DNA from: Arenibacter sp. P308M17
GTDB lineage: Bacteria; Bacteroidota; Bacteroidia; Flavobacteriales; Flavobacteriaceae
Direction: 5' to 3'
Length of the DNA: 64,000 bases
Assembly: GCF_003426735.1 (NCBI RefSeq)
Contig: NZ_QVON01000002.1
Location: 310,001-374,000 of the forward strand
The notes under the pieces are model-generated. The model saw only the letters and a list, made by a program, of their open reading frames with translations. It had not been told where the DNA came from and did no database searches. Below, one piece after another: positions 7,124 to 15,522 of the stretch. Within the stretch, counting starts at the first letter, position 1; each line of letters begins with the position of its first letter. The translations under genes were made by a program, and so were the position numbers.

Positions 7124-9694
7124 ATGAATATTAAGTACATCTATAAAAAAGAATTATTAAAAGAGCAAATCAAAGCTTTACACCGCCGCGGAGGTCATTA
7201 TCAAAAGGCCGCAATTAAGATAAATTCCATTATCGGAAGTATTAACATGGGAGAGGCTCAACCATTCAAAGGTGTGCCTTTAACCAACCATGGCGAAAGC
7301 AGAATAAAGCACTGTATAAAATATGACCTTAATGGTGCTTGTAGATTGATAACAATTCAAGATAATAATGTTTGTGCTTTGGTATTTGCCGGTGATCACG
7401 ATGCCTGTGATAAGTGGTTGAATATCAATAGAAATTACACCCTAACTATAAGTGCGGATTATGAAATTACAGGGATTAGGATAACCGAAGATTTGTCCAA
7501 ACTGGAACAACCACGAATTGTAGAAGAAATCATAACAGATGGCAGTTTAATATCAAAACTAAAAGATAAATACTTAGAAGTTATAGAAGACAATGTAAAA
7601 TTTTCCAATTTCAAAAAGATATCTGCGCTAGATAGCTTTTCAGATGAAGAAGAAATCCTAGATGCATTAGTGGGCATTGCAGATTCCAAAGTACAGGATA
7701 TGATCTTCGATGTGCTTCTTTACATTAAGGGAGACGATGTAGATAATGCTAAAGACAGGATTTTAATATTTTCCGAGGAAATTAAGAAGGTATCGGATGC
7801 TCTTCCTAGAGATCTTGAAAAGGTTACCAGCGGCGAAGAATTTTTGTCCATGGATGATTTCATAGGAAGAGATTTCAAAAAAATAATTGAAGGAAATAAT
7901 TGGCTTGATTGGATGCTTTTTATGCATCCTCAGCAAAAAAAAGTTGTAGATGAAGACTTTAGCGGGCCGGCGAGATTATTAGGGGTAAGTGGATCGGGGA
8001 AAACCTGCGTGGTCGTAAACAGGGCCATTAGGTTATCCAGGAAATACAAAAATGAGAAAATATTGATAACTACGATCAATAGGTCTTTAGCAGATTTAAT
8101 AGAAGATCTTATCGAAAAGGCTTTGGAATCGGAAAATGACAAAGAGGAACTAGCAAAACAAATTGAGGTGAAGTCTTTTTGGCAAATTTGTAGGGACCTA
8201 ATTTTAGAAAACTCCAAGGAAGCTCAAAATGACAAATTACTCTCGGATGTTACCTTTAAAACTGACGAGGATGTTGATCAGATATGGCGAGAATTTTATC
8301 AGTGTCGTGAAAACAATGATGACGCGAAAATACTATTGGATGTTCATGGCTCACTGTTGTCGCGTAATATTTTCCCAAGTCAATATCTCAAACAAGAATT
8401 TGATTATGTTCGAAGTTCACTAAGAAAAGATGAAAGAAACGACTATCTTAAAATGGAAAGGGAAGGAAGAAGTGAAGCTTTCCCAGAAAACTTTAGAAGT
8501 TTCATCTTGCAAGGTCTAGAGAAATGGGAGGAAAAAATGCGATTTGTAGGGGTTAGTGATTATTTAGGACTATTGGAACCGTTACATCAATATGTAACAA
8601 ATATACACCCGAAATACAGATGTATATTGGTTGATGAATTACAAGATTTCGGGACAACCGAATTAGAAGTTCTGCGTAAATTGGTGGAACCAGCAGATAA
8701 TGATTTATTTCTATGTGGGGACATTGCGCAACAAGTATTGACCAAACAACATAAAATAGTAAAGGCCGGAATAAAGCCTGTTAAGTATTTATCTATTACT
8801 AAAAACTATAGAAATAGTAGACAGATTTTAGAAGCCGCAAGTGACGTCTTTAAAAAAAATACGGACGAAATACAGTATAATCAAAATGGATTTCAATTGT
8901 TAAATCCGGAATATGCCAATTTTTCTACTCCAAAACCATTTATCAGGAAAAGTACAGATCTAAACGCGGAGATTCAAAACAGTTACTCGTATCTCAATGA
9001 AAATTTAGAAAGTCAACAAAAGGCATGCTTGGTGGTGGCAGGTTTGACTTATTTTCAAGTAAAATATTTAGGTAAAAAAATGAAATTACCAGTCTTAGAT
9101 GGTGACCACGACCTATCATCAAGTAATATATTTTTATCAGATCTAGAACAAACCAAAGGATTTGAATTTGATATAGTAATTATCGTTAACTGTTCTAAAA
9201 ATGAATTCCCCAATTCCAAATTACCACAAAGTGAAAAGTTTAGGGAAATATCCAAACTTTACGTTTCCATGACAAGAGCAAAAAAAGAGCTCATTATTAG
9301 TTACAATGATCATTTAAGTGAAGTATTTGAAACAAGTTTGGAGTTTTTTAATAGTGATACTAATTGGCAAGAATATATTGACGAATCCAAAGCCAAAGAA
9401 ATCGAAATTCCGGAAACTGAAACAGTTTTCGATAACAATCCAAGCTACAAACTGTTGAATGGGCGAGAATTGCTATACCAACCTATTGCTGTAGGGCTTA
9501 GTCTATCTGCCCAACAGAAAATTGTAGATTCTATTCAGGGTAAATCCTCGTCAGCGACCAACGGTAGTCCTGACGGTTGGAAAACAGTTGGAGAATTTAA
9601 AGAATCGTTATTCTCCACCAGGCTATTTCCTCATATGAGCAGACTACTTGGGCCAAAAGTAGTAGAAGAAATTAGAGAAAAATTACCTAGATAA
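7124..9694 (+). CDS. SF1 (UvrD-like) helicase with N-terminal RelE/ParE-like domain
   Basis: An 856-residue protein. The central and C-terminal parts are a superfamily 1 helicase: Walker A GVSGSGKT with K293, motif II DELQDF at 504-509, a motif IV-like KNYRNSRQI region, motif V-like QTKGFEFDIVII, and motif VI YVSMTRAKKEL. The first ~110 residues (KALHRRGGHYQKAAIKIN... then RIKHCIKYDL... CRLITIQ... FAGDHDACDKWL) resemble a RelE/ParE toxin fold: two N-terminal helices, a beta sheet with an Arg-containing RLI strand, and a late GxHD motif. A linker of about 140 residues joins the two parts. The helicase call is strong; the toxin-like domain is my inference from pattern. It is the last gene before the tRNA border of the island and ends 76 bp before a terminator. 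Confidence 0.85.
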   Translation: MNIKYIYKKELLKEQIKALHRRGGHYQKAAIKINSIIGSINMGEAQPFKGVPLTNHGESRIKHCIKYDLNGACRLITIQDNNVCALVFAGDHDACDKWLNINRNYTLTISADYEITGIRITEDLSKLEQPRIVEEIITDGSLISKLKDKYLEVIEDNVKFSNFKKISALDSFSDEEEILDALVGIADSKVQDMIFDVLLYIKGDDVDNAKDRILIFSEEIKKVSDALPRDLEKVTSGEEFLSMDDFIGRDFKKIIEGNNWLDWMLFMHPQQKKVVDEDFSGPARLLGVSGSGKTCVVVNRAIRLSRKYKNEKILITTINRSLADLIEDLIEKALESENDKEELAKQIEVKSFWQICRDLILENSKEAQNDKLLSDVTFKTDEDVDQIWREFYQCRENNDDAKILLDVHGSLLSRNIFPSQYLKQEFDYVRSSLRKDERNDYLKMEREGRSEAFPENFRSFILQGLEKWEEKMRFVGVSDYLGLLEPLHQYVTNIHPKYRCILVDELQDFGTTELEVLRKLVEPADNDLFLCGDIAQQVLTKQHKIVKAGIKPVKYLSITKNYRNSRQILEAASDVFKKNTDEIQYNQNGFQLLNPEYANFSTPKPFIRKSTDLNAEIQNSYSYLNENLESQQKACLVVAGLTYFQVKYLGKKMKLPVLDGDHDLSSSNIFLSDLEQTKGFEFDIVIIVNCSKNEFPNSKLPQSEKFREISKLYVSMTRAKKELIISYNDHLSEVFETSLEFFNSDTNWQEYIDESKAKEIEIPETETVFDNNPSYKLLNGRELLYQPIAVGLSLSAQQKIVDSIQGKSSSATNGSPDGWKTVGEFKESLFSTRLFPHMSRLLGPKVVEEIREKLPR

Positions 9695-9738
9695 AGAGAC
9701 TGCAAAGTACTTTGAAGGTGCTGTAAATAAATAATGAA

Positions 9739-9758
9739 CTGTCACCTAATCTGTCACC
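9739..9758. repeat. Short direct repeat (ctgtcacc x2) at the island edge
   Basis: The octamer CTGTCACC occurs twice with a 12-bp period (9739-9746 and 9751-9758), between the helicase gene and the tRNA terminator. Short direct repeats like this can be integrase arm sites or leftovers of insertion, but no integrase gene is present, so the role is open. Confidence 0.4.
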
Positions 9759-9770
9759 CATAAAAACAAA

Positions 9771-9801
9771 GCCCCGTAAACATTGGTCTACGGGGCTTTT
9801 T
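9771..9801. terminator. Bidirectional intrinsic terminator between helicase gene and tRNA-Ser
   Basis: Perfect 8-bp stem GCCCCGTA / TACGGGGC with a 10-nt loop, followed by TTTTT on the plus strand and preceded by A-rich sequence that gives a U-rich tail on the minus strand. It can end both the helicase transcript and the tRNA transcript that reads toward it. Confidence 0.88.
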
Positions 9802-9803
9802 AG

Positions 9804-9888
9804 CGGAGAAAGAGGGATTCGAACCCCCGGAGGTGTGACCCTCAACAGTTTTCAAGACTGCCGCATTCGACCACTCTGCCATTTCTCC
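9804..9888 (-). tRNA. tRNA-Ser (UGA)
   Basis: An 85-nt class II tRNA on the minus strand. The acceptor stem GGAGAAA pairs with TTTCTCC, followed by discriminator G. The D-arm holds GGTCGAATGCGGC, the anticodon loop is CTTGAAA with anticodon TGA, there is a long variable arm with a GAGG/CCTC stem as expected for serine tRNA, and the T-arm is GGGGGTTCGAATCCCTC. The 3' CCA is not encoded (the next bases are CTA). The 3' end faces the restriction/helicase island, the usual arrangement for an integration site. Confidence 0.97.
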
Positions 9889-9912
9889 AGTCAATGTGCT
9901 TTGGAGGCGTTT

Positions 9913-9957
9913 CTGCCGCTTCGACCTCCCGATAGCTATCGGGACAGCCATTTCTCC
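9913..9957 (-). pseudogene. Broken 5' half of a second tRNA-Ser
   Basis: Read on the minus strand, GGAGAAATGGC (9957-9947) is identical to the first 11 nt of the tRNA-Ser next door. GGTCGAAGCGGCAG (9926-9913) matches its D-arm with one base missing. The two pieces are separated by an insertion centred on the 18-bp palindrome TCCCGATAGCTATCGGGA. No anticodon arm or 3' half follows. This is a decayed tRNA copy, not a functional gene. Confidence 0.75.
9927..9944. repeat. 18-bp perfect palindrome
   Basis: TCCCGATAGCTATCGGGA is its own reverse complement. It sits inside the tRNA-Ser remnant. Sequences of this shape are common intergenic repeats in flavobacterial genomes, to my knowledge; in this window I see only this full copy. 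Confidence 0.8.
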
Positions 9958-9967
9958 TTAGCGGCTG

Positions 9968-9975
9968 CAAATATA
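9968..9975 (-). promoter_or_regulatory. Possible -7 promoter element for tRNA-Ser
   Basis: On the minus strand this reads TATATTTG, an exact match to the Bacteroidetes -7 consensus TAnnTTTG. Transcription would start near 9962 and run through the tRNA remnant into tRNA-Ser. I see no clear TTG at the expected -33 distance, so confidence is moderate. Confidence 0.45.
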
Positions 9976-10390
9976 GAAACCTTTTTGTTCTTTTTAAAAG
10001 AATTAAAGATATTTTATTTAAATAATTCCCTGAAGCCCTCCAGAACGGCACTGGCAGGCCTACCTTTGTATGACACTGCTTCCAATGCAGGGTATAGATA
10101 GTCGCGATGCACAACATTGGATTATTTTGTCCTGTATCTTGGTTCTTGTTGCGTAGCGGTAAAGAAAGCAGCTTACACCCGGGCAACTTTATACTTTTTA
10201 AGTGGAACAACAAGTTGGATTGGAAAATAGCCTTAACTTTAACCTCTATAGAAACCCTTGAAGGATTGGACGCCCAATGGTAATGATCCGTGAACAAAGG
10301 GGAGGGAATTGTGCAAATGATATAGCTTGCGGTATTATTTTCATATAGAGGCGATTTAAACTATGGTTATTTATTAAAAGTGTTTGTATT
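9976..10390. other. Gene-free stretch between tRNA-Ser and the nitroreductase
   Basis: About 415 bp with no convincing gene. Open frames on both strands here lack family features and run into the tRNA region. It carries a 31-bp sequence (10117-10147) that recurs exactly, in reverse complement, at 25091-25121. The last 50 bp before 10391 should hold the promoter of the nitroreductase gene, but no clear TAnnTTTG is seen. Confidence 0.6.
10117..10147 (+). repeat. 31-bp dispersed repeat, copy 1
   Basis: Exactly the reverse complement of 25091-25121. It contains ATTATTTTGTCCTGTATCTT. Both copies are intergenic. Confidence 0.85.
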
Positions 10391-11023
10391 TTGGATATTA
10401 TCAAAAAATTGGAATGGCGCTATGCCGTAAAGAAATTCAACGCCGATAAGATGTTAACGGAGGAAAAACTGGGTAAGTTAAAGCAGGCCTTTAATTTAAC
10501 GGCAACTTCCTATGGATTGCAACCCATCAAATTATTGGTAGTTGAAAACAAGGAACTGCAAAAGGAACTGGTAAAGTTTACCTATGGACAAAAACAGGTG
10601 GAACAGGCATCCCACGTTTTTGTTATTTGTATAGAAAAACAAATTGGCCGGAAATTTATCCATGACTACTTTGAAAGGGTACAGCAAATAAGAAATACGT
10701 CCAATGAAATTCTTGATCCGTTCAAGGGTGCCCTGATCGAAAGCTTTTCCAAAAAAGAAATGGAAGAGGTCAGGGTTTGGGCCACCAATCAGGCCTACCT
10801 GGCATTGGGTACCTTGCTTACCGTTTGTGCTATGGAAGAAATAGATGCCTGTCCTATGGAAGGCTTTCAGCCCAACTCCTACGATGAGTTGTTAGGGCTG
10901 GACAAGCTGGAACTAACCTCGGTATTGGTACTTCCTGTTGGCTATAGGGCAACGGACGATATGTTCGCTTCCCTTAAAAAAGTGCGTAGGGATTTGGATG
11001 AAAGCATCATCCACCTTCCCTAG
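10391..11023 (+). CDS. NAD(P)H-dependent nitroreductase-family oxidoreductase
   Basis: A 210-residue FMN-binding oxidoreductase of the NfsB/nitroreductase fold, expected to transfer electrons from NAD(P)H to nitro or quinone compounds. Visible features are the N-terminal L-x-WRYAVKKFN segment (phosphate-binding region of FMN), ATSYGLQPIKLLVV, a central AYLALGTLLTVCAMEEIDACPMEGF, and the late LVLPVGYRATDD. Length is typical. It starts at TTG: the homologous N-terminus of the family begins right at this point (MDIIKKLEWRYA), and no ATG lies nearby. The stop codon TAG is shared with the first bases of the MITE-like repeat that follows, so the repeat may have supplied or trimmed the 3' end. Confidence 0.9.
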   Translation: MDIIKKLEWRYAVKKFNADKMLTEEKLGKLKQAFNLTATSYGLQPIKLLVVENKELQKELVKFTYGQKQVEQASHVFVICIEKQIGRKFIHDYFERVQQIRNTSNEILDPFKGALIESFSKKEMEEVRVWATNQAYLALGTLLTVCAMEEIDACPMEGFQPNSYDELLGLDKLELTSVLVLPVGYRATDDMFASLKKVRRDLDESIIHLP

Positions 11024-11186
11024 TGTCAAGTCAACGTTTAAATGACGGGTAAGGAATGATGGATATTGAGTTGGGCCAAGGCGCAAAAAACGAGCATAGC
11101 CGTAGCTACGTAAGGATTTTTGCAACGCAGGAGCGGCTCAAGAGACACATTAGATTACCCGTAGGTTTAGGCTTGACTGGACACTA
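11021..11186. mobile_element. MITE-like repeat, copy A (~166 bp)
   Basis: Begins TAGTGTCAAGTCAA and ends TTGACTGGACACTA, an imperfect terminal inverted repeat. The centre holds the palindrome-like CATAGCCGTAGCTACG flanked by A-rich and T-rich runs that can fold together. No coding capacity. Directly followed by copy B, with the TA at the junction shared. The first three bases are the stop codon of the nitroreductase gene. Confidence 0.72.
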
Positions 11187-11348
11187 GTGTCGTGTCAATG
11201 CTACTGTGTCGTTTAAGTCGCCGTTATTTTTTATCTGGGCAAGGCAAAAAAATGTTGCATAGCCGTAGCTACGGAACTGTTTTTTAACGCAGGCCGGGTG
11301 AAAAAGAACAAGACTTGGGATGGCCAAAGTAGGGTTGACAGGACACTA
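11185..11348. mobile_element. MITE-like repeat, copy B (~164 bp)
   Basis: Same plan as copy A: TAGTGTCGTGTCAA at the left, TTGACAGGACACTA at the right, and the same central CATAGCCGTAGCTACGG between a gcaaaaaa run and a ttttttaacgcagg run. The two copies are clearly related but diverged, so this is not a recent tandem duplication. Confidence 0.72.
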
Positions 11349-11673
11349 GTTACACTTTAAACTATCCACAATGGAATACAGGGCTCTGGAAAGGAATGGT
11401 ATTCCCTGTCAAGGACTGGGTAATATGTTGGTCGTAAGCTGCATAAGCTATTAGCAATTGGCAATGGACAATAAACTTAGGCCACAAGGTTGGTAAATAA
11501 ATGTTTACTGAACACTATCTACTGCCCATTACCTTTTGTCAAGGGTGAACTACCCAGGCTTATAGAAGCAAAAAAGTAACTGTAATGAAGTTAGAGGACA
11601 GTAGGCAGGGTTTTAACATTTAAAGGGATAATTAAATTAAATCAATTAAAAATCATAAATAAATATTTAAAGT
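11349..11673. other. Intergenic stretch before the aminotransferase gene
   Basis: About 325 bp with no gene, hairpin terminator or clear promoter that I can see. The last 60 bp are very AT-rich, as usual upstream of flavobacterial genes. Confidence 0.5.
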
Positions 11674-12882
11674 ATGCCAGGATTTGAACTTTTTGGGGAT
11701 TTGGAACGAAAACAGATCAAGGATGTTATGGATTCAGGAGTGTTGATGCGGTATGGGTTTGATGCCATGAGGAATGGCCATTGGAAAGCAAAAGAATTGG
11801 AACTGGCCTTGGAAAAACGAATGCAAGTAAACCACGCACAGTTAGTGAGCAGCGGTACCGCAGCCCTGACAGTGGCACTGGCCTGTGCCAAGGTAGGTGC
11901 AGGGGATGAAGTTATATTGCCCACATTTACCTTTGTAGCCAGCTTTGAAGCAGTACTTTCTCTGGGGGCCATTCCCATCCTGGTGGATGTGGACGATACC
12001 CTTACCCTGGATCCCCTGGCCGTTGGGAAGGCAATAACCGATAAGACCAAAGTAGTGATGCCCGTACATATGTGCGGATCCATGGCAGATCTGTCGCCTT
12101 TAAAAACGATATGCCAAAAACACGGCCTAATTCTTTTGGAAGATGCCTGCCAGGCCATTGGCGGTAGCTATGAAGGCAAGCCCCTGGGTAGTTATGGGGA
12201 TTTAGGCTGTTTTTCGTTCGATTATGTGAAGACGATTACCTGTGGGGAAGGGGGGGCCGTAATCACCAACAACAGTGAGTTTTATAACACTGCCGATCAA
12301 TATTCCGACCACGGCCATGATCATATCGGTAAGGATAGGGGAGCGGAAAACCACCCCATTTTGGGCTATAACTATCGCATATCCGAACTCCACGCCGCCG
12401 TAGGCCTTGCCCAAATTGAACGTTTGGACGATTTTATTGCGATCCAGAAAAGAAATTATTCCATCATTCGTTCCGCCCTAAAAAAAATTCCCGGAATTAG
12501 CTTCAGAAGGGTTCCAAAACACGGAATAGAGAACTATTCCTTTCTAAGCTTTTTTCTTCCCACGGAAGATTTGGCTAAAAAAACCATAAAAGCATTTGCT
12601 GAAAATGGTGTGGATGCCTGTTTTTATTGGTTCGATAATAATTGGCATTATTACAGGAAATGGGAGCATTTAAAAAATCTTAATGGCCTGGGCAATTTTT
12701 CCGAAGAGTTAAAAAATGGCTTGCCAAATTATAATTCGTCCAACTTTTCAAAATCCGATCATTGGGTAGGACGCAATATATCCTGTCTTATCAAATTGGG
12801 ATGGAGTGAAGAGGAGGTCGAAGCAAGGGCCAAAAAAATGACAAATGTTCTACAAAATAGTGTTGATATCTCCAATTATTGA
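11674..12882 (+). CDS. DegT/DnrJ/EryC1-family PLP aminotransferase
   Basis: A 402-residue PLP-dependent enzyme of the sugar aminotransferase family, which normally transaminates keto-sugars attached to nucleotides. The fold-type I core is visible: SSGTAALTVALACAKVGAGDEV (cofactor-phosphate region), PTFTFVASFEAV, PVHMCGSMADL, LLEDACQAIGG (Asp that holds the PLP ring nitrogen), and GCFSFDYVKTITCGEGG with K186 as Schiff-base lysine. It ends with a family-typical C-terminal domain. No nucleotide-sugar biosynthesis gene is adjacent; instead a GH92 mannosidase follows 51 bp downstream on the same strand, so it may act on a free or oxidised sugar. The substrate cannot be given. Confidence 0.9.
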   Translation: MPGFELFGDLERKQIKDVMDSGVLMRYGFDAMRNGHWKAKELELALEKRMQVNHAQLVSSGTAALTVALACAKVGAGDEVILPTFTFVASFEAVLSLGAIPILVDVDDTLTLDPLAVGKAITDKTKVVMPVHMCGSMADLSPLKTICQKHGLILLEDACQAIGGSYEGKPLGSYGDLGCFSFDYVKTITCGEGGAVITNNSEFYNTADQYSDHGHDHIGKDRGAENHPILGYNYRISELHAAVGLAQIERLDDFIAIQKRNYSIIRSALKKIPGISFRRVPKHGIENYSFLSFFLPTEDLAKKTIKAFAENGVDACFYWFDNNWHYYRKWEHLKNLNGLGNFSEELKNGLPNYNSSNFSKSDHWVGRNISCLIKLGWSEEEVEARAKKMTNVLQNSVDISNY

Positions 12883-12933
12883 GTTATTATTGAGTTCTAT
12901 ATATAAACTATTGTTAAGCATAAAACCAACCAA

Positions 12934-15231
12934 ATGAAATTAGATCAAGTCTCCCTTTATTTGCTTCTTTTACTTACCATTTCATCTTTTTATTCGTGCC
13001 AGGAAACATCCCCGCCACAGAACCCAAGATCCACAAATGTTGTTGACCTGGTATATCCACATCTCGATTCCGAAAACTCCAGATGGTTCTTCTTTTCCTC
13101 GGCATCAAGACCCTTTGGCATGGTAAATTTAAGTCCGGACACAGCAATTGAAGGTGCCTGGGGCAGTGGCTATAGATACAAAACGGATACCATTAAGGGA
13201 TTTAGCCATGTTCATGGTTGGCAGATTTCCGGGCTTTCCGTAATGCCCGTAAGTGTTGGCCCCGAAAACGAGACTACTATATACAAGGATTTCTATTCAA
13301 AATTTAATCACGAACAGGAGAAGGTGTCGCCCGGTTATCACCATATAGAGCTGTTACGACAGGGAATATCTGTGGAACTCAGCAGTACAAAAAGAGTGGG
13401 CTTCCACAAATATTCTTTTCCAAAAAAAGGAAGTCCGGCCATACTTTTCAACCTGAACACCCTCTTAGGACCCAATGAAAATATAAACGGTATCTTGGAA
13501 AAAACAGGAAACACTACCCTTTCCGGAGAACTGGAAATGACCCCAACAATGAGACGGCCCAAACCCTTCAAGCTATTTTTTAAAATAGAATTGAACTCGG
13601 ATATCCGTGCTATTTCCCATGATCCCGAAACCGGCAATTATTTGGTTTATACGGATGAAAAAAACCGCAATGTATTGATGAAAGCCAGTATATCCTATAC
13701 TTCTGCCGAAAATGCCCGAATCAATATGGATTCGGAATTGAACCATTGGGATTTTCAGAAGGTGGTGGACGAATCCAAAGAGGAATGGAATGGTTTCCTT
13801 GGCAGAATTAAAATTGAAGGGGGCTCTGAAACACAGCAGCGTAGATTTTATACAGATCTCTGGCACGCCCTGCAGGGCAGAAGGGTGATAAGCGATTTTA
13901 ACGGGGCCTATCCCGATAATACGGGAGATAACTTTAGAATAGGGCAAATACCTTTGGATGCTACCGGACAACCAAAATTCAATCATTATAATTCGGACTC
14001 CTTCTGGGGGGCGCAATGGACCATCAATACCCTTTGGGGTTTGGTTTATCCGGATATTATGGAAGATTTTACCCATTCCCTAATGCAATATTATAAGGAT
14101 GGCGGTTTGGTCCCGCGCGGACCTTCGGGAGGCAATTACACCTATGTTATGACCGGTGCCTCGTCCACTCCCTTTATAGTCAGTGCTATACAAAAAGGAA
14201 TTATTAAGCAGGATCTGGAATCCATCTACGGGGCATTGAAGAAAAACCATATGCCAGGCGGTATCATGGAAAAAGCAGGTTATGAACATAAGACCGCACT
14301 TGGTGGGGGATTTAAATATTACTTGAATGATGGCTATGTCCCTTATCCCGTACCCGAGGGTAAATTTGGCGGACACCAGGATGGGGCCAGCCTAACCATG
14401 GAATACGCCTACCAGGATTGGACCTTGGCTCAATTGGCCAAAAAACTTGGGCACAAGGAAGACTATGAGCTGTTTTTACAGCGTTCCTATAATTACAAAA
14501 ATGTGTTCGACAAAAGCTTGGGTTGGATGAGACCGAAGGATGTGGCCGGAACCTGGCAGGAAGATTTTGACCCATACGTACATCAACATGGATTTATAGA
14601 ATCCAACGGAGCCCAATCCACATGGTTCGTACCCCATGACATTAACGGTCTGGCAGACCTAATGGGTGGCAGGCCAAAGGCTGTGGAAAAACTGAATGCC
14701 CAGTTTGAAGCGGCAGAAAAATTAGGATTCACGGCAGGCAGTTCCCACTCACAGGAACTCCACCCGGAATACAGGCGTATTCCCATAAATTACGGGAACC
14801 AACCGTCCATACAAACGGCATTCGTATTCAATCTGTTGGACAGGCCAGATCTAACACAATATTGGTCCCGAAAGATTGTGGACAAGGTATTTGGCGGACT
14901 TTCCCCTTCCACCGGTTATAATGGCGATGAAGACCAGGGACTAATGGGAAGTTTGGCCGTATTAATGAAAATAGGGCTTTTTCAAATGAACGGGGGAACC
15001 GAAAATGATCCGGTCTATGAATTGGGAAGTCCGGTTTTTGACAAAATTGAAATAAGTCTCCACCCCGATTATTATACCGGGAAAAAGTTTACGATAAAGG
15101 CTAATAGGAAAGGTATGGACCAATGGGCCGTTAAAGAGGCCCGTTTGAACAATAAGGCTATAAATGATTATACCCTTAGACACTCACAATTGGTAAAAGG
15201 CGGGGAACTGGAACTGGATATGGGGGAGTAG
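12934..15231 (+). CDS. GH92 alpha-mannosidase, lipoprotein
   Basis: A 765-residue glycoside hydrolase of family 92, a calcium-dependent inverting exo-alpha-mannosidase family. The N-terminus has a lipoprotein signal (hydrophobic stretch then SFYSC, Cys near residue 22), placing it on the membrane, probably facing the periplasm or cell surface. Family hallmarks are FGMVNLSPDT, GFSHVHGW, SDSFWGAQWT, GGFKYYLNDGYVP, GGHQDGASLTMEYAYQDW, and GFIESNGAQSTWFVPHDI, which covers catalytic-region residues, followed by YGNQPS. Length is in the usual 700-780 range and nothing looks truncated. It lies between the aminotransferase and a DUF1080 gene in one direction, suggesting a small mannoside or glycoconjugate cluster. 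The exact linkage specificity is unknown. Confidence 0.94.
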   Translation: MKLDQVSLYLLLLLTISSFYSCQETSPPQNPRSTNVVDLVYPHLDSENSRWFFFSSASRPFGMVNLSPDTAIEGAWGSGYRYKTDTIKGFSHVHGWQISGLSVMPVSVGPENETTIYKDFYSKFNHEQEKVSPGYHHIELLRQGISVELSSTKRVGFHKYSFPKKGSPAILFNLNTLLGPNENINGILEKTGNTTLSGELEMTPTMRRPKPFKLFFKIELNSDIRAISHDPETGNYLVYTDEKNRNVLMKASISYTSAENARINMDSELNHWDFQKVVDESKEEWNGFLGRIKIEGGSETQQRRFYTDLWHALQGRRVISDFNGAYPDNTGDNFRIGQIPLDATGQPKFNHYNSDSFWGAQWTINTLWGLVYPDIMEDFTHSLMQYYKDGGLVPRGPSGGNYTYVMTGASSTPFIVSAIQKGIIKQDLESIYGALKKNHMPGGIMEKAGYEHKTALGGGFKYYLNDGYVPYPVPEGKFGGHQDGASLTMEYAYQDWTLAQLAKKLGHKEDYELFLQRSYNYKNVFDKSLGWMRPKDVAGTWQEDFDPYVHQHGFIESNGAQSTWFVPHDINGLADLMGGRPKAVEKLNAQFEAAEKLGFTAGSSHSQELHPEYRRIPINYGNQPSIQTAFVFNLLDRPDLTQYWSRKIVDKVFGGLSPSTGYNGDEDQGLMGSLAVLMKIGLFQMNGGTENDPVYELGSPVFDKIEISLHPDYYTGKKFTIKANRKGMDQWAVKEARLNNKAINDYTLRHSQLVKGGELELDMGE

Positions 15232-15267
15232 CCATATTGATATGTAAATTTAAGTATTATAGCTTTT

Positions 15268-15466
15268 AGTACATGACAAAATTCAATTTCGCAAGATTTT
15301 CCTTGATTTTTTACCACAACCCTAAAGCCCGCCTGAACGAAGTAGTCGGACAGGGGAGAAATCAAGGAAAATCAGGCTCCCCTGCCTACCGGACAGGCAG
15401 GCTTTAGGGTTTGGGGTAAAACGGATTTTCCGAGAAACCTAGTTAAAATGATTTTTGTCATGTACT
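15268..15466. mobile_element. Palindromic MITE-like element (~199 bp)
   Basis: Starts AGTACATGACAAAA and ends with TTGTCATGTACT, with arms of roughly 70 nt that are imperfect inverted repeats of each other; both arms contain ACCCTAAAGCC or its complement. No coding capacity. Its right two-thirds (15335-15468) recur at 34749-34881. It fills the gap between the GH92 and DUF1080 genes and could fold as a long hairpin in the transcript. Confidence 0.7.
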
Positions 15467-15522
15467 TAGATTATAACTATATTTAATAATCTAAAAAAAA
15501 CACCTTAAAATCCATAGTTCAT

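Noticed and set aside
9835-10297. Open frames on both strands over the tRNA-Ser and its remnant
   Set aside because: They run through the tRNA gene and palindrome and have no protein-like features.
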